Below, piece after piece: positions 8,718 to 17,211 of a stretch of 57,098 nucleotides of DNA. Each line of letters begins with the position of its first letter. The first letter of the stretch is position 1. The notes below the pieces were generated by a model. It searched no databases. It saw only the letters and a program-made list of their open reading frames with translations, and was not told the DNA's origin. The stretch spans positions 1 to 57,098 of the forward strand of contig CAZVUN010000003.1 of NCBI GenBank assembly GCA_964629975.1, written 5' to 3'. The position numbers were made by a program, and so were the translations under genes. Source of the DNA: G020354085 sp964629975 (GTDB lineage Bacteria; Pseudomonadota; Gammaproteobacteria; Acidiferrobacterales; Sulfurifustaceae).

Positions 8718-8731
8718 CTGATCTGGATCAG
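8718..8731. promoter_or_regulatory. FNR-type palindrome, proximal to ompW
   Basis: CTGATCTGGATCAG is the reverse complement of the distal palindrome. A -10-like TATTAC sits at 8751-8756, putting the centre of the site about 39 bases before a start near 8763. This is close to the -41.5 geometry of class II FNR activation. ompW is an FNR target in enteric bacteria. Confidence 0.6.
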
Positions 8732-8850
8732 CGCCGTTGCCCACCCCCTTTATTACCTTACGCGCTACGGTGAGTCCGCGGTCGGCGCATCACCGGCGCC
8801 GCCAGCGGGAGCACGACGGTTTCTTCAACTGGCAAGAGAGGGGGTTGGTC

Positions 8851-9489
8851 ATGACTGGATCTCAGTGGGGCACAGGCGCGCTCGCCACGGCAGCGGCGCT
8901 TGCCCTGACAGTGGCGGCGACGCCGGCGCAGGCGCAGCAGGCGGGCGACTGGCTGGTGCGTGCGGGCGCCGGCTACGTCAGCCCGAAGAGCGACAACGGC
9001 ACCGTGGACGCCCTCGGGCTCGGGGTGGAAGTCGACAGCGCCACCCAGTTTGCGTTCAACGTCACCTATCTGGTCTCTGACAATCTGGGCATCGAGCTGC
9101 TCGGCGCGGCGCCGTTCACCCACGACGTCAAGGTCGACACCCTGGGCACGGTGGCGGAGGTGACGCACCTGCCGCCGACGCTGACGCTGCAGTATTTTTT
9201 CACCCCGAAGTCGGCCATTCGGCCGTACGTCGGTGCCGGCATCAACTACACCACGTTCCTCGATGTCGAGACCGAGGGGACGCTGGCCGGGACGACGCTC
9301 GATCTGGAGGACTCCTGGGGCTACGCGCTCGAGGCGGGTCTCGACGTCGATATCACCAAGAACATGTTCTTCAACGTCGCCGCCTGGTACCTGGACATCG
9401 ACTCGAAGGCCAAGTCCTCTTTGGCCGGTGACTTCACCGTAAACATCGATCCGTGGGTCGCCTTCGTCGGTTTGGGCTGGCGGTTCTAA
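8851..9489 (+). CDS. ompW: OmpW-family outer membrane protein
   Basis: 212 residues. A signal peptide ends at AQA near residue 30, followed by QQAGDWLVRAGAGYVSPKSD, the usual OmpW opening. The rest alternates in the style of an eight-stranded beta barrel (QFAFNVTYLVSDNLGIELL, PTLTLQYFF, IRPYVGAGINYTTF) and ends in GLGWRF with a C-terminal phenylalanine, the outer-membrane insertion signal. The start at 8851 has GAGAGGGGG upstream; an in-frame ATG at 8737 lacks a ribosome-binding site and would bury the signal peptide. OmpW makes a narrow hydrophobic channel. The two FNR-like sites upstream suggest O2 control. Confidence 0.9.
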   Translation: MTGSQWGTGALATAAALALTVAATPAQAQQAGDWLVRAGAGYVSPKSDNGTVDALGLGVEVDSATQFAFNVTYLVSDNLGIELLGAAPFTHDVKVDTLGTVAEVTHLPPTLTLQYFFTPKSAIRPYVGAGINYTTFLDVETEGTLAGTTLDLEDSWGYALEAGLDVDITKNMFFNVAAWYLDIDSKAKSSLAGDFTVNIDPWVAFVGLGWRF

Positions 9490-9711
9490 GCGCGTGCCCG
9501 CGGCGCTGCCCGGGCGATGCGGCCGGGCGGCTGCCGCGCTCGCCAACGGCGGGGCAGCTTCGTATAATTTCGTGCATTAGGATTTACTAATTTACTCAGG
9601 ATTTCCGCGTAGATTCCCGGGGTCGTGAGTGTGTCTGTGGTTTGACGCTGTCTTCTGGTTGCTGGACACTGCAACGCGCCCGTCGCACAAAACCATCTGG
9701 AGGAGAGCCGC
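9490..9711. other. intergenic region upstream of the Yip1-like gene
   Basis: 222 bases without a gene. The first part is GC-rich with imperfect inverted repeats and may end ompW transcription. The second part (about 9560-9640) is AT-richer. TTGACG occurs at 9642, but no good -10 lies 16-18 bases further on. No FNR-type palindrome was seen. Confidence 0.4.
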
Positions 9712-10314
9712 ATGTTCTTGAGTCATGTTTGGGGGCTGATGACCGTGCCCGATAAGGAGTGGAAGGCCATCAAGGCCGAACGCTGCACGGTCGGGAAGTG
9801 CTACTGCTCACACGTGCTGTTGCTGGCCTTGATCCCGGCGGTCGCCGGCTACATCGGTACCACCATGGTCGGCTGGCAGGTGACCTCGCGCGAGGTGCAC
9901 CGCCTGACCCCGGACAGCGCCCTGCAGATCGCGATCCTTTTCTACGTGACCATGCTGGTGGCGGTGTTCACCGTCGGCAAGCTCATTCACTGGATGGGCC
10001 AGACCTATGGCTCGAAGCAGCCGCTGTCGCAGTGCATCGCGCTCGCGGCCTATACCGGCACACCCTTGTTCCTGGTCGGCGTCATGCTGCTCTACCCGCT
10101 GCTGTGGCTCAATCTGCTGCTCGGACTGCCGGCGCTCGCCTACAGCGTGTACCTGTTGTACTCCGGCGTGCCGGTGATGATGGGCGTCACCAAGGAGCGC
10201 GGGTTCCTGTTTTCGAGCGCCGTGCTGGCGGTCGGGCTGGTGATGCTGGTCGGCGTTCTGGTCGCCTCGGTGATCCTGTGGGGCGTGGGCATCGGTCCGG
10301 TGTTCGCCAGCTAG
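9712..10314 (+). CDS. Yip1-family multipass membrane protein
   Basis: 200 residues with about five membrane helices. It starts MFLSHVWGLMTVPDKEWKAI, the opening of bacterial Yip1-domain proteins, and has a small cysteine-rich patch (CTVGKCYCSH) near residue 25, then long hydrophobic segments. GGAGGAG precedes the ATG by 6-12 bases, a strong ribosome-binding site. The molecular role of bacterial Yip1-domain proteins is not known. The gene sits between ompW and ccoN on the same strand, with the ccoN promoter region starting one base after its stop codon. Confidence 0.75.
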   Translation: MFLSHVWGLMTVPDKEWKAIKAERCTVGKCYCSHVLLLALIPAVAGYIGTTMVGWQVTSREVHRLTPDSALQIAILFYVTMLVAVFTVGKLIHWMGQTYGSKQPLSQCIALAAYTGTPLFLVGVMLLYPLLWLNLLLGLPALAYSVYLLYSGVPVMMGVTKERGFLFSSAVLAVGLVMLVGVLVASVILWGVGIGPVFAS

Positions 10315-10315
10315 G

Positions 10316-10357
10316 TTGACCCAGATCAAGAGCCGCTGACCGGGTAATCGCTAACAT
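10316..10357 (+). promoter_or_regulatory. FNR box and -10 element of the cco operon
   Basis: TTGACCCAGATCAA at 10316-10329 matches the FNR consensus at 9 of 10 arm positions. A -10-like TAACAT lies at 10352-10357, so transcription would start near 10364 and the box is centred about 41.5 bases upstream, the textbook class II FNR position. The first codon of ccoN is at 10451. This is the best FNR site I found in the window. Confidence 0.75.
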
Positions 10358-10450
10358 CCCGCGCGCTTCGTAGTGGCGGCGAAGCGCGCGGCAGACGCAA
10401 GCAGTCAAGCCGCCATCCTTCACGGCAACCACCAACAAGGGAGTCTCCTA

Positions 10451-11866
10451 ATGGCCGCGCAAGAGACCTACAACTACCGAGTCGTCCGGCAGTTCGCCGT
10501 CATGACCGTGATCTGGGGCATCGTCGGCATGCTGGTCGGCGTCGTGATCGCCGCCCAGATGGCCTGGCCGGCGCTCAACTTCGACATCCCCTGGCTGACG
10601 TTCTCGCGCCTGCGGCCGCTGCACACCAACGCCGTGATCTTCGCCTTCGGCGGCTCGGCGCTGTTCGCCACGTCCTACTACGTCGTGCAGCGCACCTGCC
10701 ACACGCGTCTTTTCAGCGACGGGCTGGCGGCGTTCACGTTCTGGGGCTGGCAAGCGGTCATCGTACTGGCCGCCATCACCCTGCCGCTCGGCATCACCCA
10801 GAGCAAGGAATACGCCGAACTCGAGTGGCCGATTGACCTCCTGATCGCCGTGGTGTGGGTGGCCTACGCGATCGTGTTCTTCGGCACGCTCGTCAAGCGC
10901 AAGGTCGAGCACATCTACGTCGCCAACTGGTTCTACGCGGCCTTCATTCTCACCATCGCGCTGCTGCACATTTTCAACAACCTGGCGCTGCCGGTATCCT
11001 GGACCAAGTCGTATTCGGTGTATGCCGGTGTGCAGGACGCCATGGTACAGTGGTGGTACGGGCACAACGCGGTCGGCTTCTTCCTCACCGCCGGCTTCCT
11101 CGGCATCATGTATTACTTCATCCCCAAGCAGGCCGAGCGCCCGGTGTATTCCTACCGCCTGTCGGTGGTGCATTTCTGGGCACTGGCCTTCACCTACATC
11201 TGGGCCGGGCCCCATCACCTGCATTACACGGCGCTGCCGGACTGGACGCAGTCGCTCGGCATGATCTTCTCGCTGATCCTGCTCGCGCCCTCCTGGGGCG
11301 GCATGATCAACGGCATCATGACGCTGTCCGGCGCGTGGCAGAAGCTGCGCACCGACCCGATCCTCAAGTTCCTGATCGTGTCGGTGTCGTTCTACGGCAT
11401 GTCGACCTTCGAAGGCCCGATGATGTCGATCAAGACGGTGAACGCGCTGTCGCATTACACCGACTGGACCATCGGCCACGTGCACTCCGGCGCCTTGGGC
11501 TGGGTGGCGATGGTGTCGATCGGTGCCATGTACTTCCTGGTCCCGCGCCTGTTCGGCACCAAGGTCTACAGTCTGGCGCTGATCGAGACGCACTTCTGGG
11601 TGGCGACGATCGGCATCGTGCTGTACATCGCCTCGATGTGGATCTCGGGGGTGATGCAGGGCCTCATGTGGCGCGCGGTCAACGCCGACGGCACGCTCAC
11701 CTATTCGTTCGTCGAGAGCGTGCAGGCGATGCACCCCTTCTACATCGTGCGCTTCCTGGGCGGACTGCTGTTCCTGGCCGGCATGCTGATCATGGCCTAC
11801 AACCTCGGGCGCACGATCGTCGGGACCAAACCGGCCGAAGCCGCGATCCCGGCGCCGGCGCACTGA
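10451..11866 (+). CDS. ccoN: cbb3-type cytochrome c oxidase subunit I
   Basis: 471 residues, about 12 membrane helices. This is the catalytic subunit that reduces O2 to water and pumps protons. Heme- and copper-binding histidines are visible: H58 in RPLHTNAV, H205 in WWYGHNAVGF, H255 and H256 in GPHHLHY, and H343 and H345 in TIGHVHSG. The start at 10451 has AAGGGAG upstream; an in-frame open stretch before it is not conserved-looking. It leads the operon ccoN-O-Q-P, followed by the assembly genes ccoG and fixH, and lies behind a strong FNR box. The length is usual for the family. Confidence 0.97.
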   Translation: MAAQETYNYRVVRQFAVMTVIWGIVGMLVGVVIAAQMAWPALNFDIPWLTFSRLRPLHTNAVIFAFGGSALFATSYYVVQRTCHTRLFSDGLAAFTFWGWQAVIVLAAITLPLGITQSKEYAELEWPIDLLIAVVWVAYAIVFFGTLVKRKVEHIYVANWFYAAFILTIALLHIFNNLALPVSWTKSYSVYAGVQDAMVQWWYGHNAVGFFLTAGFLGIMYYFIPKQAERPVYSYRLSVVHFWALAFTYIWAGPHHLHYTALPDWTQSLGMIFSLILLAPSWGGMINGIMTLSGAWQKLRTDPILKFLIVSVSFYGMSTFEGPMMSIKTVNALSHYTDWTIGHVHSGALGWVAMVSIGAMYFLVPRLFGTKVYSLALIETHFWVATIGIVLYIASMWISGVMQGLMWRAVNADGTLTYSFVESVQAMHPFYIVRFLGGLLFLAGMLIMAYNLGRTIVGTKPAEAAIPAPAH

Positions 11867-11879
11867 CAGGAGGCCGATC

Positions 11880-12500
11880 ATGGCAACCGCAACCGGACAT
11901 GAGAAAGTCGAGAAGAGCGTCACCCTCCTGATCGTGCTGGTGGTGATCGCAGTCAGCATCGGCGGCCTGATCCAGATCGTGCCGCTGTTCTTCCAGAAGT
12001 CGACCACCCAGGCGGTGGCCGACCTCAAGCCCTACAGCGCGCTGCAGCTGGAGGGCCGCGACATCTACATCCGCGAGGGCTGCTACACCTGCCACTCGCA
12101 GATGATCCGCCCGTTCCGCGCCGAGACCGAGCGCTACGGTCACTACTCGGTGGCCGGGGAGTTCGTCTACGACCGGCCGTTCCAGTGGGGCAGCAAGCGC
12201 ACCGGCCCGGATCTGCACCGCGTCGGCGGACGCTACTCCGATGAATGGCACCGTGCGCACCTCATCAACCCGCGCGACGTGGTGCCGGAGTCGATCATGC
12301 CGGGTTACCCCTGGCTCGCCACCACCCCGCTCGACGGCAAGCTGATCCAGAAGAAGATGACGGTGCTGCGCACCCTCGGCCATCCGTACTCGGACCAGGA
12401 AATCGCCGACGCGCCGAAGGAGCTGGAAGGCAAGACCGAGATGGACGCCATGGTCGCCTATCTGCAGGGCCTGGGTCTTGCGATCAAGGTGCGGAGGTAG
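11880..12500 (+). CDS. ccoO: cbb3 oxidase monoheme subunit CcoO
   Basis: 206 residues. An N-terminal membrane anchor (SVTLLIVLVVIAVSIGGLIQ) is followed by a periplasmic cytochrome c domain with the heme motif CYTCH at residues 68-72. The context REGCYTCHSQMIRP and the later RRYSDEWH-like segment (GGRYSDEWHRAHL) are typical of CcoO/FixO. MPGYPWL probably holds the axial methionine. It starts 13 bases after ccoN with AGGAGG upstream. It passes electrons from CcoP to CcoN. Confidence 0.96.
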   Translation: MATATGHEKVEKSVTLLIVLVVIAVSIGGLIQIVPLFFQKSTTQAVADLKPYSALQLEGRDIYIREGCYTCHSQMIRPFRAETERYGHYSVAGEFVYDRPFQWGSKRTGPDLHRVGGRYSDEWHRAHLINPRDVVPESIMPGYPWLATTPLDGKLIQKKMTVLRTLGHPYSDQEIADAPKELEGKTEMDAMVAYLQGLGLAIKVRR

Positions 12501-12502
12501 GC

Positions 12503-12664
12503 GTGGATCTCGCGCTGGTGCATTCGCTCTGGACGGTGCTGCTGGTGGTGGTGTTCCTCGGGATCGTTGCGTGGGCGTGGAGCAGCAAGCAGCGCGGCAA
12601 ATTCGACAAGGCGGCGCGCATGCCGCTGGAAGACGAAGACAACGGAGAAAGCAGACATGGCTGA
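12503..12664 (+). CDS. ccoQ: cbb3 oxidase small subunit CcoQ
   Basis: 53 residues from a GTG start, 2 bases after the ccoO stop. A single helix LWTVLLVVVFLGIVAWAWSS is followed by KQRGKFDKAARMPLEDED, the usual CcoQ/FixQ tail (FDxAAxLPL then acidic residues). The AGGTAG at the end of ccoO can serve as ribosome-binding site. The gene overlaps ccoP by 8 bases. CcoQ stabilises the assembled oxidase. Confidence 0.9.
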   Translation: MDLALVHSLWTVLLVVVFLGIVAWAWSSKQRGKFDKAARMPLEDEDNGESRHG

Positions 12665-13577
12665 CTTCACGAGCGGCTTCTGGACCTGGTTCATCATCGT
12701 CGGCACAGTCGGCGGCATCGTCGCGATGTTCCTCCTCAACCGCTGGATGAGCGAGCCCAAGCGGCGCGCCGAGGAGAAGGCCAAGCCGACCGGGCACGTG
12801 TGGGACGAGGACCTGCAGGAGCTCAACAATCCGTTGCCGCGCTGGTGGCTCAATCTGTTCTACCTGACGCTCGTGTTCGGGGTCGTGTACCTGGTGCTGT
12901 ATCCGGGCCTCGGCACGTTTGCCGGCGTGCTCGGCTGGAGCAGCAAGGGTCAGTACGAGCGCGAGGTCGAGACCGTCGAGAAGCGCATCGCGCCGCTGTA
13001 CGAGCAGTACCTGCGTGAGGACCTCAAGGCGCTGGCGGCCAACCGCGACGCGCTCAAGACCGGCGAGCGCCTGTACGTGAACTACTGCACCGGCTGCCAC
13101 GGCGCGGACGCGCGCGGCGCCAACGGCTTTCCCAACCTGCGCGACAACGACTGGCTCTACGGTGGCGAGCCCGAGGTCATCAAGGCCTCGATCATGAGCG
13201 GGCGCAGTGGCGTCATGCCGGCGTGGGGCGCGGCGCTCGGTCCGGACGGTGTGTTCCAGGTCGCCGAATACGTGTTCTCGCTGTCCGGCAAGCGCACGTT
13301 CAACGAGGACGCCGCCGCCAAGGGCAGGGAGAAGTTCCAGCAGATCTGCGTGGCCTGCCACGGGCCGGAGGGCAAGGGCAACCCGGCGCTCGGCGCGCCC
13401 AATCTCACGGACAACATCTGGCTTTACGGCAGCAGCCAGAAGACCGTCATGGACGTGATCGACAAGGGTCGCAACGGCCGCATGCCGGCGCACGCCGAGT
13501 TCCTCGGCGAGGCCAAGGTGCACCTGCTCGCGGCCTACGTCTACAGCCTGTCGCAGCCACCGGCGAGCGCGAAGTGA
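12657..13577 (+). CDS. ccoP: cbb3 oxidase diheme subunit CcoP
   Basis: 306 residues. There are two N-terminal membrane helices (FWTWFIIVGTVGGIVAMFLL; WWLNLFYLTLVFGVVYLVLY) and two class I cytochrome c domains with CTGCH at 144-148 and CVACH at 231-235. Methionine ligands are plausible in SGVMPAWG and GRMPAH. CcoP accepts electrons from soluble cytochrome c. The start at 12657 follows GGAGAAAGC and overlaps ccoQ. The N-terminal domain of unknown function typical of FixP (HxWDEDLxELNNPLPRWW) is intact. Confidence 0.96.
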   Translation: MADFTSGFWTWFIIVGTVGGIVAMFLLNRWMSEPKRRAEEKAKPTGHVWDEDLQELNNPLPRWWLNLFYLTLVFGVVYLVLYPGLGTFAGVLGWSSKGQYEREVETVEKRIAPLYEQYLREDLKALAANRDALKTGERLYVNYCTGCHGADARGANGFPNLRDNDWLYGGEPEVIKASIMSGRSGVMPAWGAALGPDGVFQVAEYVFSLSGKRTFNEDAAAKGREKFQQICVACHGPEGKGNPALGAPNLTDNIWLYGSSQKTVMDVIDKGRNGRMPAHAEFLGEAKVHLLAAYVYSLSQPPASAK

Positions 13578-13590
13578 GGATCCACGCGCA

Positions 13591-15171
13591 GTGACATCCA
13601 AACCGCACGAACCGGGGCCAAGCGAGGAGAACAAGGAACAACAGCAACCGACCGGCCGCATCCCCTCACTGGTTGAGGCGCAGGAACAGGCGATGCGCGA
13701 GGCCAGGCAATTGGGCGCCGCGCGCCGCGCCGCCGGGGACAAGCCGGCCGCGAGCGGCCTTGCCGGCAAGCGTGTCATCACGCTCGCCGAGGCCGATGCC
13801 ACGCAGGAGGCGCTCTACGCCAAGCGCCAGCGCGTCTACCCGCGCGAGGTGCACGGGCTGCTCGCCAACTGGCGCGTGGCCATGGTGGGCGTGACCCTCG
13901 GCATCTACTACCTGCTGCCGTGGTTCAACTGGGGCGCCGGGCGGCAGGCCTTCCTCATCGACCTGCCGGCGCGCAAGTTCCATCTGTTCGCCTGGACGTT
14001 CTGGCCGCAGGACCTCTTTTATCTCAGCGCGGTGCTGATCATCGCGGCGCTGTCGCTGTTCCTGTTCACGGCGGTCGCCGGGCGCCTGTGGTGCGGCTAT
14101 ACCTGCCCGCAGACGGTGTGGACCGAGGTGTTCCTGTGGATCGAGCGCAAGATCGACGGCGACCGCAGCAAGCAGATGAAGCTCGCCGCCAGCCCCTGGA
14201 CGCGCGAGAAGATCATCAAGCGCGTGAGCAAGCATGCCGCGTGGATCCTGTTTGCCGCCTGGACCGGCTTCACCTTTGTCGGCTATTTCACGCCCATCCG
14301 CGAACTCGCACTGCGCGTGGCGGAGGCCTCGCTCGGCCCGTGGGAGACGTTCTGGATCATCTTCTACAGCGTCGCCACCTACGGCAACGCGGGCTGGCTG
14401 CGCGAGCAGGTGTGCATCTACATGTGCCCGTACGCGCGCTTCCAGAGCGCGATGTTCGACAAGGACACGCTCATCATCTCCTACGACGCCCGGCGCGGCG
14501 AGCCGCGCGGCGCGCGCGGGCGCAAGGACGATCCCCGGGCCAAGGGCCTGGGGGACTGCATCGACTGCACGCTGTGCGTGCAGGTCTGCCCGACCGGCAT
14601 CGACATCCGCAACGGGTTGCAATACCAGTGCATCGCCTGCGGTGCGTGCGTGGACGTGTGCAACACGGTGATGGACAAGATGGGCTACCCGCGCGGGCTC
14701 ATTCGCTACACCACGCAAAACGAGCTCGATTTCGGCACGCCGCGCCGGTTGCTGCGTCCGCGCGTGCTGGTCTACTCCGGCCTGCTCGCCAGCATTGCGA
14801 TCGCGCTGGTGGTGGCGGTGCTGCTGCGCACGCCGCTTGGGCTCGACGTATTGCGTGACCGTGCCTCACTGTTTCGCGAAACCCCCGAGGGGCTCATCGA
14901 GAACGTGTACGTGCTCAAGGTTATGAACATGGACAGCGCGCCGCATCGCTACCGGGTGTCGGCCCACGGCATCGACGGCGTGCGCGTGCAGGTCAACAAC
15001 GCCGTCGTGCAGGCCGCGAGTGGCGAGGTGATCGAGGTGCCGGTGAGCCTGCTGGCCAGCCCCGAGGCGCTCAAGAAGGGCAGCCAGCCGGTGACCTTCG
15101 TGGTGCAGGCCGAAGACGACCCCGCGCTGCGCGCGGAAGAGGAGACCCGTTTCCTGGGGCCACGCGGATGA
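13591..15171 (+). CDS. ccoG: cbb3 oxidase accessory ferredoxin-like protein CcoG (RdxA/FixG)
   Basis: 526 residues from a GTG start. The order is a hydrophilic N-terminus, about five membrane helices, CGYTCPQTVW and CIYMCPYARFQ loops, a double 4Fe-4S ferredoxin domain (CIDCTLCVQVCP, then CIACGACVDVCN) and a C-terminal immunoglobulin-like FixG domain. CcoG is thought to reduce Cu(II) to Cu(I) during cbb3 assembly. The N-terminus carries about 60 extra charged residues before YPREVHGLLANWR, where the family normally begins, so an internal start is possible. The stop overlaps fixH (ATGA). Confidence 0.95.
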   Translation: MTSKPHEPGPSEENKEQQQPTGRIPSLVEAQEQAMREARQLGAARRAAGDKPAASGLAGKRVITLAEADATQEALYAKRQRVYPREVHGLLANWRVAMVGVTLGIYYLLPWFNWGAGRQAFLIDLPARKFHLFAWTFWPQDLFYLSAVLIIAALSLFLFTAVAGRLWCGYTCPQTVWTEVFLWIERKIDGDRSKQMKLAASPWTREKIIKRVSKHAAWILFAAWTGFTFVGYFTPIRELALRVAEASLGPWETFWIIFYSVATYGNAGWLREQVCIYMCPYARFQSAMFDKDTLIISYDARRGEPRGARGRKDDPRAKGLGDCIDCTLCVQVCPTGIDIRNGLQYQCIACGACVDVCNTVMDKMGYPRGLIRYTTQNELDFGTPRRLLRPRVLVYSGLLASIAIALVVAVLLRTPLGLDVLRDRASLFRETPEGLIENVYVLKVMNMDSAPHRYRVSAHGIDGVRVQVNNAVVQAASGEVIEVPVSLLASPEALKKGSQPVTFVVQAEDDPALRAEEETRFLGPRG

Positions 15172-15689
15172 CCGGCACGACGACACAGACGACGCGCTGG
15201 TACCGCGAGCCGATGGTGTGGCTGCTCATTGCGCTGCCGCTTACGGCGGTGATCGGCGGCTTCTACACGCTCGCGCTCGCCATCAAGTCGGACGACGGGC
15301 TCGTGGTCGACGACTACTACCGCCGCGGCAAGGAAATCAATCGCGTGCTGGCGCGCGATCAGGCGGCGCTGGCGCACGGCCTGCGCGGCCGGGTCGCGTT
15401 CGATGGCGAGCGGCGCGTGATTCGCGTGACGCTCACGGCGCACGATGCCCGCACCCTGCCGGCGCAGCTCGAGCTTGCCCTGTGGCACGCCACGCGCCCG
15501 GGATTCGATCAGCAGCTGCGCCCGGTGCGCCAGATCGACGGGGTGTACGCGGCGCCGCTGCCGACCGCGCTGGCGCCGGGTCACTGGCACGTGCAACTGT
15601 CGGCCGATGATTGGCGGCTGCTGGGGTCGGCGTTCGTGCCCGGTCCCGCCGAGGTCGACCTGCAGCCGGCCGTCGCCCCCTTTTCGTGA
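15168..15689 (+). CDS. fixH: FixH-family protein
   Basis: 173 residues. WYREPMVWLLIALPLTAVIG is the N-terminal membrane anchor and is followed by DDGLVVDDYYRRGKEINRVL, the FixH signature. The rest is a periplasmic beta domain. FixH/CcoH binds the cbb3 oxidase and is needed for its assembly. It overlaps ccoG by four bases, so translation is coupled. Confidence 0.92.
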   Translation: MTGTTTQTTRWYREPMVWLLIALPLTAVIGGFYTLALAIKSDDGLVVDDYYRRGKEINRVLARDQAALAHGLRGRVAFDGERRVIRVTLTAHDARTLPAQLELALWHATRPGFDQQLRPVRQIDGVYAAPLPTALAPGHWHVQLSADDWRLLGSAFVPGPAEVDLQPAVAPFS

Positions 15690-15707
15690 CGCCCTGAGCA
15701 TCGGCTC

Positions 15708-16454
15708 GTGCCCACGGACGAGCTCGCGCTGATCCCGACCTTCCTGCTCGGGCTGCTCGGCTCGACGCACTGCATCGGCATGTGCGGCGGCATCGTCGGC
15801 GTGCTGTCGGTGAGCCTGCCCGAGCCGGTGCGGCGTGCGCCGCTGCGCCTGCTGCCCTACCTGCTGGGCTACAACGCCGGTCGCATCACGAGCTACACCA
15901 TTGCCGGGGTACTGGCCGGATTACTCGGGGCCGGCATCACCGATGTGCTGACCCGCGAGCTGGCGGCGAACCTCGGGCGTGTATTTGCCGGGATATTCAT
16001 GCTTGCGCTCGGCCTGTACCTCGGCGGCTGGTGGATGCTGCTCACGCGCCTGGAGCGCGCCGGCACGCACGTATGGCGGCACCTCGAGCCGCTCGGACGG
16101 CGCTTCCTGCCGCCGCGCACGCCGCTGCACGCACTGGCGCTCGGGCTCATCTGGGGCTGGTTGCCGTGCGGCATGGTGTACAGCGCGCTCGCGCTCGCGC
16201 TCGCGAGCGGCGATGCCGTGCACGGCGCGCTCACCATGGCGGCGTTCGGTCTCGGCACGTTGCCGATGCTGCTCGCCATGGGCGCGGCGGCGCGCTGGCT
16301 CGCGGCACTCGTGCAGCACCCGTGGGCGCGACGCCTGGCGGCGCTGCTCGTGATCGGCTTCGGCGTGTACACCTTGCTCGCCCCGCACGGCCATCGCCAC
16401 AGCGACGGCGGGCAGGCGCGCCACGCCGCGCCGGTCCCGCACAGCGCGCCCTGA
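15708..16454 (+). CDS. TauE/SafE-like (UreH-type) membrane protein of the cco cluster
   Basis: 248 residues from a GTG start, six or so membrane helices. The conserved cysteine motif GSTHCIGMCGGI in helix one and GLIWGWLPCGMVYSAL later define the family (sulfite exporter TauE/SafE, UreH-like transmembrane domain) that regularly closes cbb3 clusters. A role in copper handling or cytochrome maturation is plausible because of the Cys and Met residues in the membrane, but is not established. The His-rich tail (HGHRHSDGG) could bind metal. It lies 18 bases after fixH. Confidence 0.85.
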   Translation: MPTDELALIPTFLLGLLGSTHCIGMCGGIVGVLSVSLPEPVRRAPLRLLPYLLGYNAGRITSYTIAGVLAGLLGAGITDVLTRELAANLGRVFAGIFMLALGLYLGGWWMLLTRLERAGTHVWRHLEPLGRRFLPPRTPLHALALGLIWGWLPCGMVYSALALALASGDAVHGALTMAAFGLGTLPMLLAMGAAARWLAALVQHPWARRLAALLVIGFGVYTLLAPHGHRHSDGGQARHAAPVPHSAP

Positions 16455-16619
16455 CCCGCGTCTGCTGGCAGACAGCAGGACCGGTGCAGGTGCCGGCGCC
16501 ACGCTGCAGCGCGGGGTAGACGGCACGTTGCGCACCCTGCACGCGTGGCGCTACTCGCGCGCGCGGCCGGCATTTATGATGATGGCCGGCATGTCCGGGC
16601 AACTACGCAAGGAGCAACC

Positions 16620-17033
16620 ATGGACCCCAAGCAAAAAACCTCTGCGCTCTTCAACGAGTTCAAGAACTTCGCCTTCAAGGGCAACGTCATCGATCTCGCG
16701 GTCGGTGTCATCATCGGCGCGGCCTTCGGCAAGATCGTGGATTCACTGGTCAAGCACATCATCATGCCGGTAATTGGCATGCTATTGCCGGCCGAGCAGG
16801 GCTATCTCGGCTGGAAGCTCGTGGTCGGTGCCAAGGAGGTGCCGTATGGGCTGTTCATCGGGGAAGTGGTGAACTTCCTGATCGTCGCGTTCGCGCTCTA
16901 CCTGTTCATCGTCAAGTTTCTCGGCGCCGTGATGCGGGCCAAGAAGCAAGAGGCCGCCGCGCCCCCGCCGCCGCCCGCGCAGGAGGTGCTGCTCGCCGAG
17001 ATTCGCGATCTGCTCAAGGCCCAGAAGGCCTGA
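16620..17033 (+). CDS. mscL: large-conductance mechanosensitive channel MscL
   Basis: 137 residues. It starts at ATG 16620 after AAGGAG. The first half FNEFKNFAFKGNVIDLAVGV and IIGAAFGKIVDSLV is near-invariant MscL, with the second helix FLIVAFALYLFIVKFLGAV. The C-terminal helix EVLLAEIRDLLKAQ follows a linker of alanine and proline. The homopentameric channel releases solutes on hypo-osmotic shock. The usual length is about 136. Confidence 0.97.
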   Translation: MDPKQKTSALFNEFKNFAFKGNVIDLAVGVIIGAAFGKIVDSLVKHIIMPVIGMLLPAEQGYLGWKLVVGAKEVPYGLFIGEVVNFLIVAFALYLFIVKFLGAVMRAKKQEAAAPPPPPAQEVLLAEIRDLLKAQKA

Positions 17034-17211
17034 GCGCAGCCGCCCGGTCGGTCGCGGCGTGCTGCGCCGGTGAAACCCGGCCGCGGCGCGCCGTCGATTT
17101 GTTGACGGATTTCCTGGCCGACTCGGTCCGGCACCTATACTTGCCCGGACCCGCGCCGGTCCCGCCTCGCCGCGGCCACAGGGCAGCCCAGACACCAGGG
17201 AGCACACACGC

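Noticed and set aside
17130..17160. Sigma-54-like promoter before the second pilU (GGCAC...TTGC)
   Set aside because: The spacing between GG and GC is 11 instead of 10, so it does not fit the strict -24/-12 geometry.
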